DNA of 64,000 bases. Origin: Anisus vortex (Eukaryota > Mollusca > Gastropoda > Planorbidae). The position numbers and the translations under genes were made by a program. This document shows positions 24,022 to 35,699 of the stretch, one piece after another. The stretch covers positions 18,925,215-18,989,214 of the forward strand of contig OX421506.1 in the NCBI GenBank assembly GCA_949126835.1. The letters run 5' to 3'. How positions within the stretch are numbered: the first letter of the stretch is position 1; every line of letters starts with the position of its first letter. The notes below the pieces were generated by a model. It saw only the letters and a program-made list of their open reading frames with translations, was not told where the DNA came from and ran no database searches.

Positions 24022-24694
24022 TGTTACGTCCACAATCCCCTTGTGGCCAGAGCTGTGTAGATCTTGCTGATAATTCTCGTTAGTCCTAGGGGAGACTTTA
24101 ATTATTAGTATTTATGTTTCAGTATTACACGAACTCTTCTTATAGTCCTGGGCGCAAATTCAGTATTTGTATTCCAACATTTCCTCTCTTGTAAATTATG
24201 GTAGTAGATAAATCTTATAGTAATGTATACAACACAATAGGATAGTAACTTGACAAAGAAGCTTCAGTGTAACTGTTGTTGATAGTTTATTTCAGGTGGT
24301 ATGTTCAATATATACAATATATCTATTATGTACAGTTAGAATAAAATAGTGCAAACACAAACGTTCAAAGGAACATCTTTTGAAACTCTCTGTCTTTCAG
24401 ACAAAACAAATCATTAAATACTATCCGAGTGGTGCAAGGGACAGACCCACTACCAGTAGGGGTGAAAATCATGGTAACATTACAAAACTCATAACAAAAC
24501 GATATGAACTTCCCCTATTAAATAATGAGTCGTTCCCAGACTCTGAGAATTTGAGATCAACACAGAATCCCAGCATTACCTAGAACCTTTCGTTTTCCCA
24601 CTAAACGTCCTAATATCGCGTGTAGTAAGAAAAGAGAGAGAGAGGAGAATAAACATTGCGTGTTCCAATTCTTGGAAAAACAATATACATGACA
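24022..24694 (-). repeat. 5' LTR of minus-strand element
   Basis: A 673-bp LTR bounded by TGTCATG and CGTAACA on the minus strand. AATAAA lies at 24286-24291. It differs from the plus-copy LTR at about a dozen sites. Confidence 0.93.
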
Positions 24695-25104
24695 GTATGG
24701 TATAACTCTTGTTGGCATGTTATAAAAGATCATAAGTAGTTAGTGCACACTTTTTGTGCATTCAAAATCACCCTTAGACTATTTCCTCAGGTCTAACGGG
24801 ATCTAGACAGTACAAAGAAGAAGAAGAAGGCTTTGCATTCATCCCATTCAACAGTATGTATGCTATTTAAGAGATGTTAAGTAATTAATTAAACGAACAT
24901 AACAACATAAATAAAGATCGTCCACCCAACGTAAAAAGAAAAAGCACTAAAGCAGTAGGAAAAAAAAAAAGATTCCTCAAATTAACTCGACTGCTCAAGC
25001 TACTTCCTTAGAGTTTTCAGCTGTGGTTTCTGTGGCTAGACCATGAGAGATTCTATAACCAATACATGTCTCTAGACTTACACGAGCACACCCAAGGAAG
25101 TGTC

Positions 25105-25358
25105 ATGTCGGACCGAATTGATCCATAGGGCCGGTGAAGCAGCGTTCATCAGTTTCTGGGGGCCACTAGGGGATTGTGTGGCCAGTACAATGCCAAGCCG
25201 CCTCTACTTTACTGCACACCAACTATGATCAGGTACCCATAAGAGCTGGGTAGTCTCAGGGGCACCAGACCAGGGAACAAGTACTAGCCTTCACCAGGAT
25301 TCGAACCCAGGACCTTCGGCAGACAGGCCGAACGCGCTGCCGCTCGACCACCGCGTCC
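25105..25358 (-). mobile_element. tRNA-derived SINE, minus copy
   Basis: The minus strand reads tRNA-like A box TGGTCGAGCGG and B box GGGTTCGAATCC, then the same body as the copy at 9628-9895. It lies in the exon 21-22 intron beside the LTR element. Confidence 0.75.
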
Positions 25359-25785
25359 CTCAATGTAGTGTCCAAATGGGTTGCCTGTAAAAAGACGTCT
25401 TCAAATGGGTTGCCTGTAAAAAGACGTCTTCCTACTACTTGTCCTGGATCAGTTTTCTACAACAACAAAAAAAGTGTTTTCGGTGAGACAGCTTCACGTT
25501 TCCCATCAAGACTACCATTGTGTGGTATCGATTCTATGCGCCTTCAATGCAGGTTGATCTAAAAGTAGTAAAAGCGTACATGTTTGACATTCTGCTTTCC
25601 CGTGCAATTTCGACGACCGCGATTTCTGGTGGGCCAACGCATAAAAGCAGCTACTTGCACGAAACTGGGCAACCGTAGCCTGGCTTTTTCTGCGAACCTT
25701 CCACCACAGATCGCGTGTTTTCAGAAGTTATGATAATGTCGTTTTATAAATATTAATTGTAATTTATTCCTTATGTTTTTATTAC

Positions 25786-25860
25786 CATTTTAAGTTCTAT
25801 AGAACTAGGGGTTTGTCTGTCAGGCTTATGTTTGTCTTTTGAGCCGCTCCTGTAGACCTT
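25786..25860 (-). CDS. Exon 21 (75 bp, phase 0-0)
   Basis: The acceptor is TTCTTTTTCAG and the donor AATG|GTAATA. It encodes KVYRSGSKDKHKPDRQ and ends SSIELKM. The next intron is about 8.6 kb and contains the complete minus-strand LTR element in sense orientation. Confidence 0.6.
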
Positions 25861-26087
25861 CTGAAAAAGAAAAGGGAAATGCAAAAATGATATTTTTTTA
25901 TTAAACACAATTAAAGAAAACCAATTAGAATTCCCGAAAGAAGATTTCAAATCGTAGTTAAAGAAATTACATTTTAGAAAAAAAAACTAATTTAGGAAAC
26001 TTAAATCATCCAGTAACAAAGTTGAACTCTTGTATATTGTCTTCAATCATTGAGAAGGTTTCAAGGGCTGCTTCCTTTCTTGTAGTC

Positions 26088-26269
26088 CAGGTATCGGCAA
26101 CCTACGCAACGCGTGACAGACGTGGCACGCAGAGCGGTTATAAATGGCACGCGAAATACCACCAAAAAAGAAATTCAATTCTCTTCTACATTAAAAAAAA
26201 CCAGGATGTCATTAAGGTTGTTTGAATAGTTACTTCGGCAAACTATTATACAAATGTTGCCGACCCCTT
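26088..26269. mobile_element. hAT-like MITE, copy 1, perfect 8-bp target duplication
   Basis: TTGTAGTC flanks both sides (26080-26087 and 26270-26277). The ends are CAGGTATCGGCAACC and GTTGCCGACCCCTT. Shared ends with 49852-50060 and 50155-50354 define one family. Confidence 0.8.
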
Positions 26270-26902
26270 TTGTAGTCTCTGCCAGACAAACATCCTGAAA
26301 AACTCTTCCGTATTGATGTAGAGTGTGTTCATTACGATAAATTGTGGAACCGAGACTTTAACAAAAAATCCGATACTTTTAGAAAGGCATTAAATGCTAG
26401 TCCGCAATTCCGTTTAACCATCGTTCTCCGATATTTGACCACAGAAACAGAGTAGAACATGTCCGAAAACATGACCGAGTTTAGAATTACAAAAAAAAAT
26501 ATTTAAAATTTAATCTCAAATTTTTTTTTTATGAGCGATCGAAGTTTAACGTCTAGTCCACCATTAATTCCCATCGGAGGTACTTATCTTGTCTGTTTAA
26601 GGATGTTAGAAGAAAACTGTTTCTTTATTTACCGGTTTCATCTCTATAGAGGGTATGCTGATTTCTTTATCCTTCTCCGCGGAAGAGCTCTTGTACACTG
26701 CATACACAAGCTGTATTGTGTGCGAAATAGAGAGAGAAATGTATTCGTTTTGTTTCATTAGTAATAGATCTAAATTAAAAATGCATAGATATTTTCTAGT
26801 TCAATTTTTTTACGTTTTATTTATTTATCCCACAAACATACTTACTATAACAACTTTGCTATTTAAAAGAATTCAAACGCCTACAGTTTAGTTCGTTCCT
26901 AC

Positions 26903-27001
26903 CTTTGACCTTGGGGGGATAGCGGTCAAATGGGGTGACTGATCCGTGCCCGCCTTGTCCACCGCCAAAGTGTCCGATGGTCCAGTTGATAACACTGGGG
27001 T
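26903..27001 (-). CDS. Exon 20 (99 bp)
   Basis: The acceptor is TCTGAACAG and the donor AAAG|GTAGGA. In phase 0 it reads TPVLSTGPSDTLAVDKAG and so on to PPRSK, continuous with exons 19 and 21. In phase 1 it is also open (containing VINWTIGHFGGG and DRYPPKVK), but then exon 21 would hit a stop. I prefer phase 0 for chain consistency; the alternative looks more ordered and cannot be excluded. Confidence 0.55.
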
Positions 27002-27184
27002 CTGTTCAGATCAATATAGCACATTGGTTGGTTGGTAAAGTTAACCGATAGCAAATAATATGTATTAGACTAGTTGAGTTACAGGATCATACCAAGAAAA
27101 TCTAAGCCAGCTATTATAGCAAATGCCGAATATATCTATATTCGTTTTTTTTAAAGATCCTTTGTATTAACTTCCCAAGGCTTC

Positions 27185-27275
27185 ATTTATATGAGACCGG
27201 CCTTGACTTGTGGTTAGTACACCATATTGTCAACAAGACGACCCGGTTTCCATCTGCAGGAGCTCTGGGCTAAGA
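27185..27275. repeat. Dispersed repeat block
   Basis: TGTGGTTAGTACACC...GTCAACAAGACGACC is a diverged relative of 35225-35295 (TGTGGTTAGTAAACC...GACCACGTGGACGACC). The family is not identified. Confidence 0.35.
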
Positions 27276-27513
27276 ATGTCATAATCTTCTATCTAGAAAG
27301 AACGCCAGTAAAAGTATGTCTTATGTGTGTATCTGCGCATGTCTGTGTCTAACTAGACGTCATGGCCATTCTTCGAAAGGGTTAATCGACCTACTTCCCG
27401 TCACTGTATTAAGCTAAGACTTAGCAAATAGATCCTTAAAAAAAACTACGAAGACTCACTCTGTTTAAACAAGAGTATTATTAAAAAGGTATTTAAAAAT
27501 AAATGTTATCAAC

Positions 27514-27557
27514 CTCATCTTTGGCAATAGCATCCCAACGCATACTGAACCAAGTTT
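27514..27557 (-). CDS. Exon 19 (44 bp, phase 1-0), the phase switch
   Basis: The acceptor is GATTCTATCTTCAG and the proposed donor GAG|GTTGAT is non-consensus. It encodes TWFSMRWDAIAKDE. It is the only exon found that converts phase 1 upstream to phase 0 downstream, which is the main reason for accepting it. Confidence 0.45.
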
Positions 27558-27829
27558 CTGAAGATAGAATCAATAGAACTTAAATATAAAAAAAAGCATG
27601 AACATAATTAAAAGAATTAGCGTAAACCAAAACATTGGCGTAAGACCCAAATGTAAGTGTAAAACGACGACATTAATTAGCGTAAAATGAAGACATTCGC
27701 ATAAACAAGCAAAATAAGCACCGTTCTCCAATTTCTGTTTCAATGAATACGAGGGGAATGCGTAGCCAACGCAATATCCATCGTCATTTAATTTTGACCC
27801 CCAAAAGACGTTGGCTACCCAACAGAGAT

Positions 27830-27930
27830 GTATTTGAATAATAGGCATGTATTTTTTTTTAGTCCTGGTTAAAGCCAATTCGAGACATTTCGAATCCAGA
27901 CGCTCTGCCGCTGGACCACGATAACCACCC
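27830..27930 (-). mobile_element. tRNA-like SINE head fragment
   Basis: The minus strand carries TGGTCCAGCGGCAGAGCGT and GGATTCGAAA, the A- and B-box positions of a tRNA-derived element. The tail is not recognisable. Confidence 0.45.
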
Positions 27931-28049
27931 ATTGCTATTTTTTTTCAACATGCGCCATCGTTAAAACTAGCCAGACTAAAACCTCACTTCTCCAGGAGAG
28001 AACGCGAGCCGAGAATAACTCTCTTAGGGCTCGGATAATGAAATCCCGC

Positions 28050-28335
28050 TGTATCAGGCAGTTGTGATACGTTTCGATAGGTACAAAAGGTTGGCAGTCT
28101 CTATCCACACTAAGATCCCTCGCAAGGCGGAGAGTAGCACTACTCTACTGGTAAAGTGATCGGCCGTTTTTTTTTCTGCTTCCCTGCAGTTTCTACACAG
28201 CCAATCTATGAGTTTGAAAGGGCCTAAACTTACTAAAGTAGGCCCCCTATCGGACAATGCTCCTGTTCGCAAATGAGCTATTGTTATCTGTTCCCTTCTG
28301 CGGAGCTTCCACCAAGGGTGATAACAAAAATAAAT
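28050..28335 (-). pseudogene. LINE ORF2 C-terminal relic
   Basis: The minus-strand frame contains RRREQITIAHLRTGAL and DWLCRNCREAEKKTADHF, the C-terminal Cys/His region typical of non-LTR retrotransposon ORF2 proteins. The distal part is decayed. Confidence 0.6.
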
Positions 28336-28868
28336 TGAGTAAGGTGGCAACACCAAAAACAAAACAGTGTCCATCGTCACGTTAGGGGTCAAGAGGTCAG
28401 CACATAGGGTCAGAGTGTGTGTAAGACACAGAATGAAGCACGGTCGAAGTCAGGACCGTCGTTGGTTAGGTAGATTTAAATATATAGAAGTGGACGTTGA
28501 TCTCACTTTAGGACATACGTAGAGAACATGAGGTGAATTTGTGTATGTTGAATTGTGTTGTATTATAACTACATAATAAATTTGCTTGCCAGAAACTCGC
28601 CTTCATTGATTCATTGTTTGCAAGAGAGACCAAGGAAGTCGGCACGCGCTCATGACAGTATAATAATAATAGTATGTCAAATAAAGTGAAATCAAATGTG
28701 TCACATCTGGCAAGACAAGAATACCATGGACAGGTCGGCTCGATTAGACCGTTATTAATGTTACTAATAACCAGAAAGTTATAGATGTAGACGTTTTCTC
28801 TGTGCTGTCATACATGTTGTAAGGTAAGTAAAACAACACATTCCTAAAAGAATAAGTAACACTACGAC

Positions 28869-29072
28869 CTTTGGCCTTTTTTTGTTTGGTTTTCTTGTAA
28901 AGGTGACCGAGCGTCTGCGCGACTTGGGATGGCACTTTGCCGGCTGTGCGACGATCTTGGGTGGCGGGGGCGGCCGGTTGTGACACTTCAGCAGTGCCGT
29001 GCATGAGCTTGATGATTCGATCCGTGGCCCACCGCCACTTGTATTTCAAATTCTCCCTAAGTATGGCTTCGT
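28869..29072 (-). CDS. Exon 18 (204 bp, phase 1-1)
   Basis: The acceptor is TCTAAACATCAG. The peptide starts EAILRENLKYKWRWATDRII, followed by a Pro/Ala/Gln-rich part and a Lys-rich end. The proposed donor AAAG|GTCGTA is weak, so the 3' boundary is uncertain; the frame stays open to 28747. The N-terminal half looks helical and ordered, unlike its neighbours. Confidence 0.6.
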
Positions 29073-29569
29073 CTGATGTTTAGATGTTAGGAATTGGAAT
29101 ACAAACAAAATAATAATTGATTGAGTGTTGGGAGGGTAAGCGTGGATGTATGGTACAGGGAGGTGGGAGGGGAGGAGAATAAAAGAGGGGAAAGTCACGT
29201 GATAAAAAAACTGTGACCCATTGCAAGGAAACTTAGTATAACGACATGCTCGCACCCCAATTGCCGTTCTTCTCCTTTTTTTTCGTTACGTTCTACGTCA
29301 CAGGAATACACTACGTGTCAGCACCTGTAGGTGTTTTACCCGACAAGATCACATCACTTGTTAGCACCTGCAGGCGTTTTACCTCACGCGATCACACCAC
29401 TTGTTGGCACCTTATGTTTTTTACCCATAAAGTACTCACTCTAAATTTCAGCCAAAATGCTCACAACACAACGTTGCATGTTAACATTTGATGAAAATAA
29501 ATACACGGCAAATATAAGAACTCGCACAATAATTTTGAACAACACCTACAACCGTATGGTAGTATCGCC

Positions 29570-30615
29570 AATTTTGATCTATAAGGCATGTGCATGAGCA
29601 TCACGAAGTTTCCTAGGCAAAGTTACATTACACGCTAGGGTCTGTTGGGGCTCAAACGCAAAAAAAAAAATACGTCTTAGAGACCAACCCTAAAATCGAA
29701 ATTTGTTGCCAGGGGCAAAAATTACGTCATGTGTAAAGGGTCATCCCAAAATCACATCTGGCGATGTGTCATAAGGCGTTAGGGCCCTACACGAAAATTA
29801 CATTACGTTTTAGGGTCAAAATAACATATTTGTGTTCTGTGTTAGGGTCCAAGAACCACTACGTGTTAAGGTCAAACCACAAAATCATATTACATTTAAG
29901 GAATTTTCCGAAAATCTAAATAAAGTAATAGTGACCGACAATTACGCTGCATTACATGTTAGCAACAATTACATCCCGTTTTAGGGACACAGTTTTAAAC
30001 TGCAGTACGAGACTGGGCCCAATAAAAACACAATACATTGCGTGTTAGGAACAAACCTCGAAACCGCATCACCTTTTAGGGACAAACCTCATATTACGTT
30101 TTAGGGACAAACCTCATAAGCATATTACGTTTTAGATACAAACCTCATATTACGTTTTAGGGACAAACCTCATAAGCATATTACGTTTTAGGTACAGACC
30201 TCATATTACGTTTTAGTGACAAACCTCATATTATGTTTTAGATACAAACCTCATATTACGTTTTATGGACAAACCTCATATAACGTTTTAGAACAACCCG
30301 CATTTTACGTTTTAGAACAAACCTCATATTACGTTTTAGGGACAAACCTCATATTACGTTTTATGGACAACCCTTATATTAAGTTTTAGGTACAAACCTC
30401 ATATTATTACGTTTTAGGTACAAAGGTAATATTACGTTTTAGGTACAAACCTCATATTACGTTTTAAGGACAAACCTCATATTACGTTTTCGGGACAAAC
30501 CTCATATTACGTTTTAGGGACAAACCTCATTTTACGTTTTAGGGACAAACCTCAAGTTACGTTTTAGGGACAAACCGCATATTACGTTTTAGGGACAAAC
30601 CTCACAAAGCCTACT
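29570..30615. repeat. 25-bp minisatellite with decayed left flank
   Basis: The unit contains TTACGTTTTAGGGACAAACC (plus TCATA). Copies at 30050-30615 are regular; copies from about 29570 to 30050 are diverged and irregular, suggesting an older edge. Confidence 0.9.
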
Positions 30616-30689
30616 ACGTTTTTGAGAGAGAGAGAAAGATAGTGTGAGAGAGAGAGAGAAAGAGAGAGAGAGAGAATTATATGCCTAAA
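30616..30689. repeat. GA-rich simple repeat
   Basis: (GA)n with interruptions, bridging the 25-bp and 77-bp arrays. Confidence 0.8.
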
Positions 30690-31823
30690 TGTTCAAAGAA
30701 AGCTACAAATGAAAACGTACATATATCGGCTTCATCGAGAGAGAGAGAGAGAGCATTATATGCTTACATGTTCAAAGAAAGCTACAAATGAAAACTTACA
30801 TATGTCGGCTTCATCGAGAGAGAGAGAGAGCATTATATGCTTACATGTTCAAAGAAAGCTACAAATGAAAAATTACATATATCGGCTTCATCGAGAGAGA
30901 GAGAGAGCATTATATGCTTACATGTTCAAAGAAAGCTACAAATGAAAACTTACATATATCGGCTTCATCGAGAGAGAGAGAGAGAGCATTATATGCTTAC
31001 ATGTTCAAAGAAAGCTACAAATGAAAACTTACATATATCGGCTTCATCGAGAGAGAGAGAGAGCATTATATGCTTACATGTTCAAAGAAAGCTACAAATA
31101 AAAACTTACATATATCGGCTTCATCGAGAGAGAGAGAGAGCATTATATGCTTACATGTTCAAAGAAAGCTACAAATGAAAACTTACATATATCGGCTTCA
31201 TCGAGAGAGAGAGAGAGCATTATATGCTTACATGTTCAAAGAAAGCTACAAATAAAAACGTACATATATCGGCTTCATCGAGAGAGAGAGAGAGCATTAT
31301 ATGCTTACATGTTCAAAGAAAGCTACAAATGAAAACTTACATATAACGGCTTCATCGAGAGAGAGAGAGAGCATTATATGCTTACATGTTCAAAGAAAGC
31401 TACAAATGAAAACTTACATATATCGGCTTCATCGAGAGAGAGAGAGAGAGCATTATATGCTTACATGTTCAAAGAAAGCTACAAATAAAAACTTACATAT
31501 ATCGGCTTCATCGAGAGAGAGAGAGAGCATTATATGCTTACATGTTCAAAGAAAGCTACAAATGAAAACTTACATATATCGGCTTCATCGAGAGAGAGAG
31601 AGAGCATTATATGCTTACATGTTCAAAGAAAGCTACAAATGAAAACTTACATATATCGGCTTCATCGAGAGAGAGAGAGAGCATTATATGCTTACATGTT
31701 CAAAGAAAGCTACAAATGAAAACTTACATATATCGGCTTCATCGAGAGAGAGAGAGAGAGCATTATATGCTTACATGTTCAAAGAAAGCTACAAATGAAA
31801 ACTTACATATATCGGCTTCATCG
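30690..31823. repeat. 77-bp minisatellite containing a 5' splice site in each unit
   Basis: About 15 units of 77 bp (plus or minus 2 from the GA run). On the minus strand each contains CGATGAAGCCGATATAT followed usually by GTAAGT, the end and donor of exon 17. Plus-strand frames encoding MLTCSKKATNEN-like peptides are artefacts of the array. Confidence 0.93.
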
Positions 31824-31845
31824 GTTATTGTACTTCTTCGGTCAG
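31807..31845 (-). CDS. Microexon 17 (39 bp, phase 1-1), donor seeds a minisatellite
   Basis: The acceptor is CTGTTTTTTAG and the donor ATAT|GTAAGT. It encodes DRRSTITDEADI. Its last ~17 bases, the donor and following intron are repeated about 15 times in the adjoining 77-bp array (30690-31823), so this copy is the edge unit of the array. Confidence 0.62.
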
Positions 31846-31989
31846 CTAAAAAACAGAGATATGTAAATTTTTAAAAAATAATTGGTTTGAGAAGATAATT
31901 TCAGCTAACCAATGATAGCCTAATCTTTGAACATGTAATTAAAGTAAAAAATGCTTTTCTAAAGCGCTCAATTAACTCTCGAAGACCAC

Positions 31990-32415
31990 AAGCAATATCA
32001 AATCCTTTGTGTTTAGCCTACGAGATCCACAAGAAATATAAAATCCTTTGTGTTTAGCCTACGAGATCCACAAGCAATATGAAATCCTTTGTGTTTAGCC
32101 TACGAGATCCACAAGAAATATCAAATCCTTTGTGTTTAGCCTACGAGATACACAAGCAATATGAAATCCTTTGTGTTTAGCCTACGAGATCCACAAGAAA
32201 TATCAAATCCTTTGTGTTTAGCCTACGAGATCCACAAGCAATATGAAATCCTTTGTGTTTAGCCTACGAGATCCACAAGAAATATCAAATCCTTTGTGTT
32301 TAGCCTACGAGATCCACAAGCAATATGAAATCCTTTGTGTTTAGCCTACGAGATCCACAAGAAATATCAAATCCTTTGTGTTTAGCCTACGAGATCCACA
32401 AGCAATAAGCAAATC
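31990..32415. repeat. 41-bp minisatellite with 82-bp alternating pattern
   Basis: Units of 41 bp share TTTGTGTTTAGCCTACGAGA. They alternate between CAAGAAATATC and CAAGCAATATG variants, so the real unit is an 82-bp dimer. Confidence 0.9.
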
Positions 32416-32680
32416 TTTTTTGGTTAACCCACGAGATCTGGGGTTGCAAGGATAATTTAAATTTGAACAAAAAAGCTCTCCTCTGACAAAAAGAAAAAAG
32501 CTTTGCGTACTGCGATTTGAGACATTTAGTGGACGAGAGTATATGAATGATGTAAGTACCGTATGTTGGCATAGGCCTTTCTAACAATTTCACTTTGCCA
32601 CAATACTAATGACGCATATATACAACAAAAAAACACAATTATTGTTCATCTATTTTAAGATGTAAGCCTACGTAAAACCA

Positions 32681-33245
32681 TAGACTATAATATACATGGG
32701 CCGCTTGCTTTAGTATTTTATGCTATTATCTTCTTTTTTTGTAATTCCCGATTCTAAATAAAGTAATTGTCATACATGTTCCGTTTTATTAAATCGCGCT
32801 TTTTTCGACTTTATAAATGAATACTTGTAGGCCTATTAATCCTATTACTATACACAGTCAATTTTGCAGAGTTGGCCAAATCACAGGAGCGCAAATCTAA
32901 TCGTCTTTCGAGACTATGGAGCCAATGATGATGATGATGATGATGATGAATCCTATTATCATTGACTATAATAAGATGGACCGCCTGCTCTATTTTTAGA
33001 GCTTATGTTCTTTGTCCGTGCGCACACAACACTGATCTATAAATGTTTCCGCTCTGTACAACTTTCGATTTTAATTTTTCATTGAGAAAATCATAGCGAT
33101 GAAATAAAACGGAACTTGTATATCAATAACTTTATTTCCTGTATAGCAATTTTTTAAATTTAGAATCGGGAATTCCGAAAATTAGTGTTTCAAGTCATCA
33201 TATAGCAGAAATACTAAAGCAAGCGGTCCATGTATATTATAGTCT
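32681..33245. mobile_element. Inverted-repeat element (MITE-like), about 565 bp
   Basis: The left arm begins TAGACTATAATATACATGG and its inverse ends the element (CCATGTATATTATAGTCT); the arms extend about 90 bp including GGAATTCCCGATTCTAAA-type sequence. A third partial copy of the end (GACTATAATAAGATGGACC) lies inside at about 32963, next to a (GAT)n run. Confidence 0.65.
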
Positions 33246-33540
33246 CTGGTAAAACGAATGTTAGGGCTTCTGTGTGTGTGCATTTAAGAGCATATAACTA
33301 AAAATGTTAAATATAGCATGAGAAAAGAATAGTATAAAAAGTGTTGGCTATACAAGAGAAAGTATGTGTATATAATCGCTGAATTTTTTAATGTTAATTA
33401 ATGTATGACGAGCTGACTATTCTATATTATCATTGTATATTGCCTTTATTGTACCTCTCTGTTATGGGACAAATCATTTAAAGTTCATTGTTTATAATCA
33501 CGGACTACAAAATGAGACTATATAAATTAAAAAATCTCAC

Positions 33541-33573
33541 CTGATACAATCGATGATCTAGTTGATGCTTTAG
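33541..33573 (-). CDS. Microexon 16 (33 bp, phase 1-1)
   Basis: The acceptor AAATTCTATAG and donor TCAG|GTGAGA bound KASTRSSIVS. The acceptor lies next to an A/T tract. Phase agrees with both neighbours. Confidence 0.55.
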
Positions 33574-33689
33574 CTATAGAATTTAAAAAAAAAACAGTAA
33601 TTAGAAACACATTACAGAAAGAATACTTCGTCTAATGTGGGACATTCGCAGATCTGCCTACGTTAACAAAAAAAAATCGTAATGTTATG

Positions 33690-33775
33690 ACCTGGGTTAC
33701 AAATCCTAGCCTTAACCGGGATTCGAACAGAGGGCCTTCAGTACACCAGCCGCTCGGCCGACGTACCCGATATTC
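33690..33775 (-). mobile_element. tRNA-derived SINE fragment
   Basis: The minus strand has GTCGGCCGAGCGGCTGG and TGTTCGAATCCCGG as A and B boxes. Confidence 0.55.
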
Positions 33776-34620
33776 ACTTCATAAGCATAAATGTCAATAA
33801 CATGATTTTATACAAATAATTTAAGAGTATGGCACAATTTTAAACAGAAAACAAAAGTTATAAATTTTGAAATCATGCTGCACTGTATGGATTTTTACTT
33901 CACTAAAAAAAAAAGATAATGATTTTCTCATAGTTATATAGTTCGGGACTAGATGACGTTAGTACTGGGTTGTTATCACGTGCGCTTAACCGGCAGCAGT
34001 GAAACCTCTCACAGATTAATAGTCTTCAAGAGCGCACTGAGCATGCTAAAATAGCATGGATAGAAGCGCTATATAAATCACCATTATTATTATTATTATA
34101 TTACAGTGACATCAACAAATTTTGTACAAAGAAATAAAACAGATTTGTATAGTTACTCGATACTAAAGATACTCGTCTCTCGTGCTGTTTAAAGCGCTTC
34201 CCGCCAAAAGCTGAAACAATTTAACAAAACAAAAACTTATGACTAGAGATATGAGTTTAAAAATGTTGTTAAAAGCAAAATAATAAGTATCCCGATCAGA
34301 CGAATTTGATCTATTAGGCAGGGCCGGCTCAATGGTTTTTGACGCCTTAGGCGAAAATTAATTCTGCGTCCTCATTAAAGTGCCTTCGGCGAGGAGAAAC
34401 TGAATAGTGTTAGAGCATACTTTCCTATTTTTCTTAGACGACTTAAATAAAATACACTTCGCTTTTCGTTACCTATTAATTCGTCTGCCTATGCTAGTAG
34501 CGCCCAGAAGTAGTAAACTTGAATATAGTTTATATTTTTATATCCCCAAATACAAAAAAATGCTCAATTATGCGCCCCCCAAAATGTTTCGACATAGACT
34601 ACCGCCTAGGTTTCCTATAT
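33776..34620. other. Intron, nothing firm
   Basis: AT-rich. An acceptor-like GTTTCAG|CTTTTGG near 34215 opens a basic frame but no donor keeps phase 1. Confidence 0.4.
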
Positions 34621-34629
34621 GCACGCACC

Positions 34630-34830
34630 GGCCCTGTCTATAGGCACGTGTGGAGATTTAGTAGCCAGCACAATACCCATCCGCCAATTATTTGCATCAC
34701 CTAATCAGAGCTGAACAGGCTCAGGGGCGGCAACAAATAAATGCTAAAAGTGATTGATGATTCGAACCCGTGACCTTCGGTACGCTGATCGATCGCGCTG
34801 CCTCCACTCCACCGTAGCACCACGTTTAAT
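34630..34830 (-). mobile_element. tRNA-derived SINE, diverged
   Basis: The minus strand shows GGGTTCGAATCATC (B box) and upstream a head with GCAGCGCGATCGATC. The body retains GCTGGCTACTA and CAGAGCTGA-like pieces of the family. Confidence 0.5.
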
Positions 34831-35386
34831 TGTGTGATTCAATATGTGTTCTTTTTTTTATTTCTTTAAAGGTGGTAAATGTCTTGTCAGCTAGGGTTAT
34901 ACACACAGACTGTGGCCTGTGGTCAATCAAATAGCCCAGCGACTTTGGGAGTATGGAGAGGGAAAAGAGGAGGTGGGGGGGGGGGAATAGGGGGCTAGTG
35001 CAACTTCATGACTCGGGAAATTTGATTTCATGAAATTTTTAGCAGAAGAAGGAAGAGCGGACCGGCGATATTGCAGACTGAGTTACTGCCTGCTGGAACA
35101 ACTGCACAACCATCTCCATTTTTTGTAAGACATACTTGCCTATATAAGTGTTTATGCACTGGATTTCGCTCTTTGATAATAGATCTAGTCTCTCAGAGAA
35201 GCTATAGACAAAATGCGTTTTAAGAGATCGGCTGGTCCTGTGGTTAGTAAACCGTACTGTGACCACGTGGACGACCTTAAGTTTCGCACTGCAGACGCTC
35301 TTTGATATGATAATTTAAGAACAACAACACCACCATGAATAACAACAATTAACAAATGAATGAGACAATAATGAAAGTAGACTTAC

Positions 35387-35440
35387 TTGTATTGATGGAC
35401 CGTTTCCGGGAAACACTCTGTGATTTTCTTTTAACCCAGT
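35387..35440 (-). CDS. Exon 15 (54 bp, phase 1-1)
   Basis: The acceptor is TTTGTGTTTACCAG and the donor ACAA|GTAAGT. It encodes WVKRKSQSVSRKRSINT, basic and serine rich. Confidence 0.62.
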
Positions 35441-35699
35441 CTGGTAAACACAAAAAAAAAGTAAAAGTGTTTTTTGTCATCAGAAAACGGGAAAAATCTT
35501 ATTACCTTCTTTTCTCTCCGTCTTCATCTTCATTGAAACAAAAACAAAAACTCGTGGGATTATTAGTTATAAAAAAAAGATGAAATAGTGGTTGACCAAC
35601 CTCGATGAAGAAGAGATTCACATTTATATTGAACATATATATGGTTTTTAAAGCAAAATACACGCTTTAGCATTGTGTTCGACGCACAATATCCTTACT

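Larger units (their letters stand above)
17989..24694 (-). mobile_element. Complete Gmr1-like Ty3/Gypsy LTR retrotransposon lacking RT/RNase H core
   Basis: Two 673-bp LTRs (TG...CA) bound an internal region of 5,360 bp. A 4-bp duplication GTAT flanks it (17985-17988 and 24695-24698). The internal ORF runs Gag-protease-integrase and then stops in the N-terminal part of RT. The LTRs look identical to each other, so insertion is recent. The element lies sense in the intron between exons 21 and 22 of the large gene. Confidence 0.93.

Noticed and set aside
26903..27001. Phase-1 reading of exon 20 with VINWTIGHFGGG
   Set aside because: Attractive, but exon 21 would then terminate and exon 19 would not connect; kept only as an alternative.
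30709..31874. Series of plus-strand ORFs encoding MLTCSKKATNEN...SSRERES repeats
   Set aside because: They are the 77-bp minisatellite read through; unit length variation shifts frame and no start context or splice structure supports them.
34160..34216. Candidate microexon after GTTTCAG (FGGKRFKQHERRV)
   Set aside because: Available GT donors leave phase 0, which does not fit the phase-1 exons on both sides.
35039..35266. Candidate exon containing QKMEMVVQLFQQA on the minus strand
   Set aside because: No acceptor with a pyrimidine tract and no phase-compatible donor.
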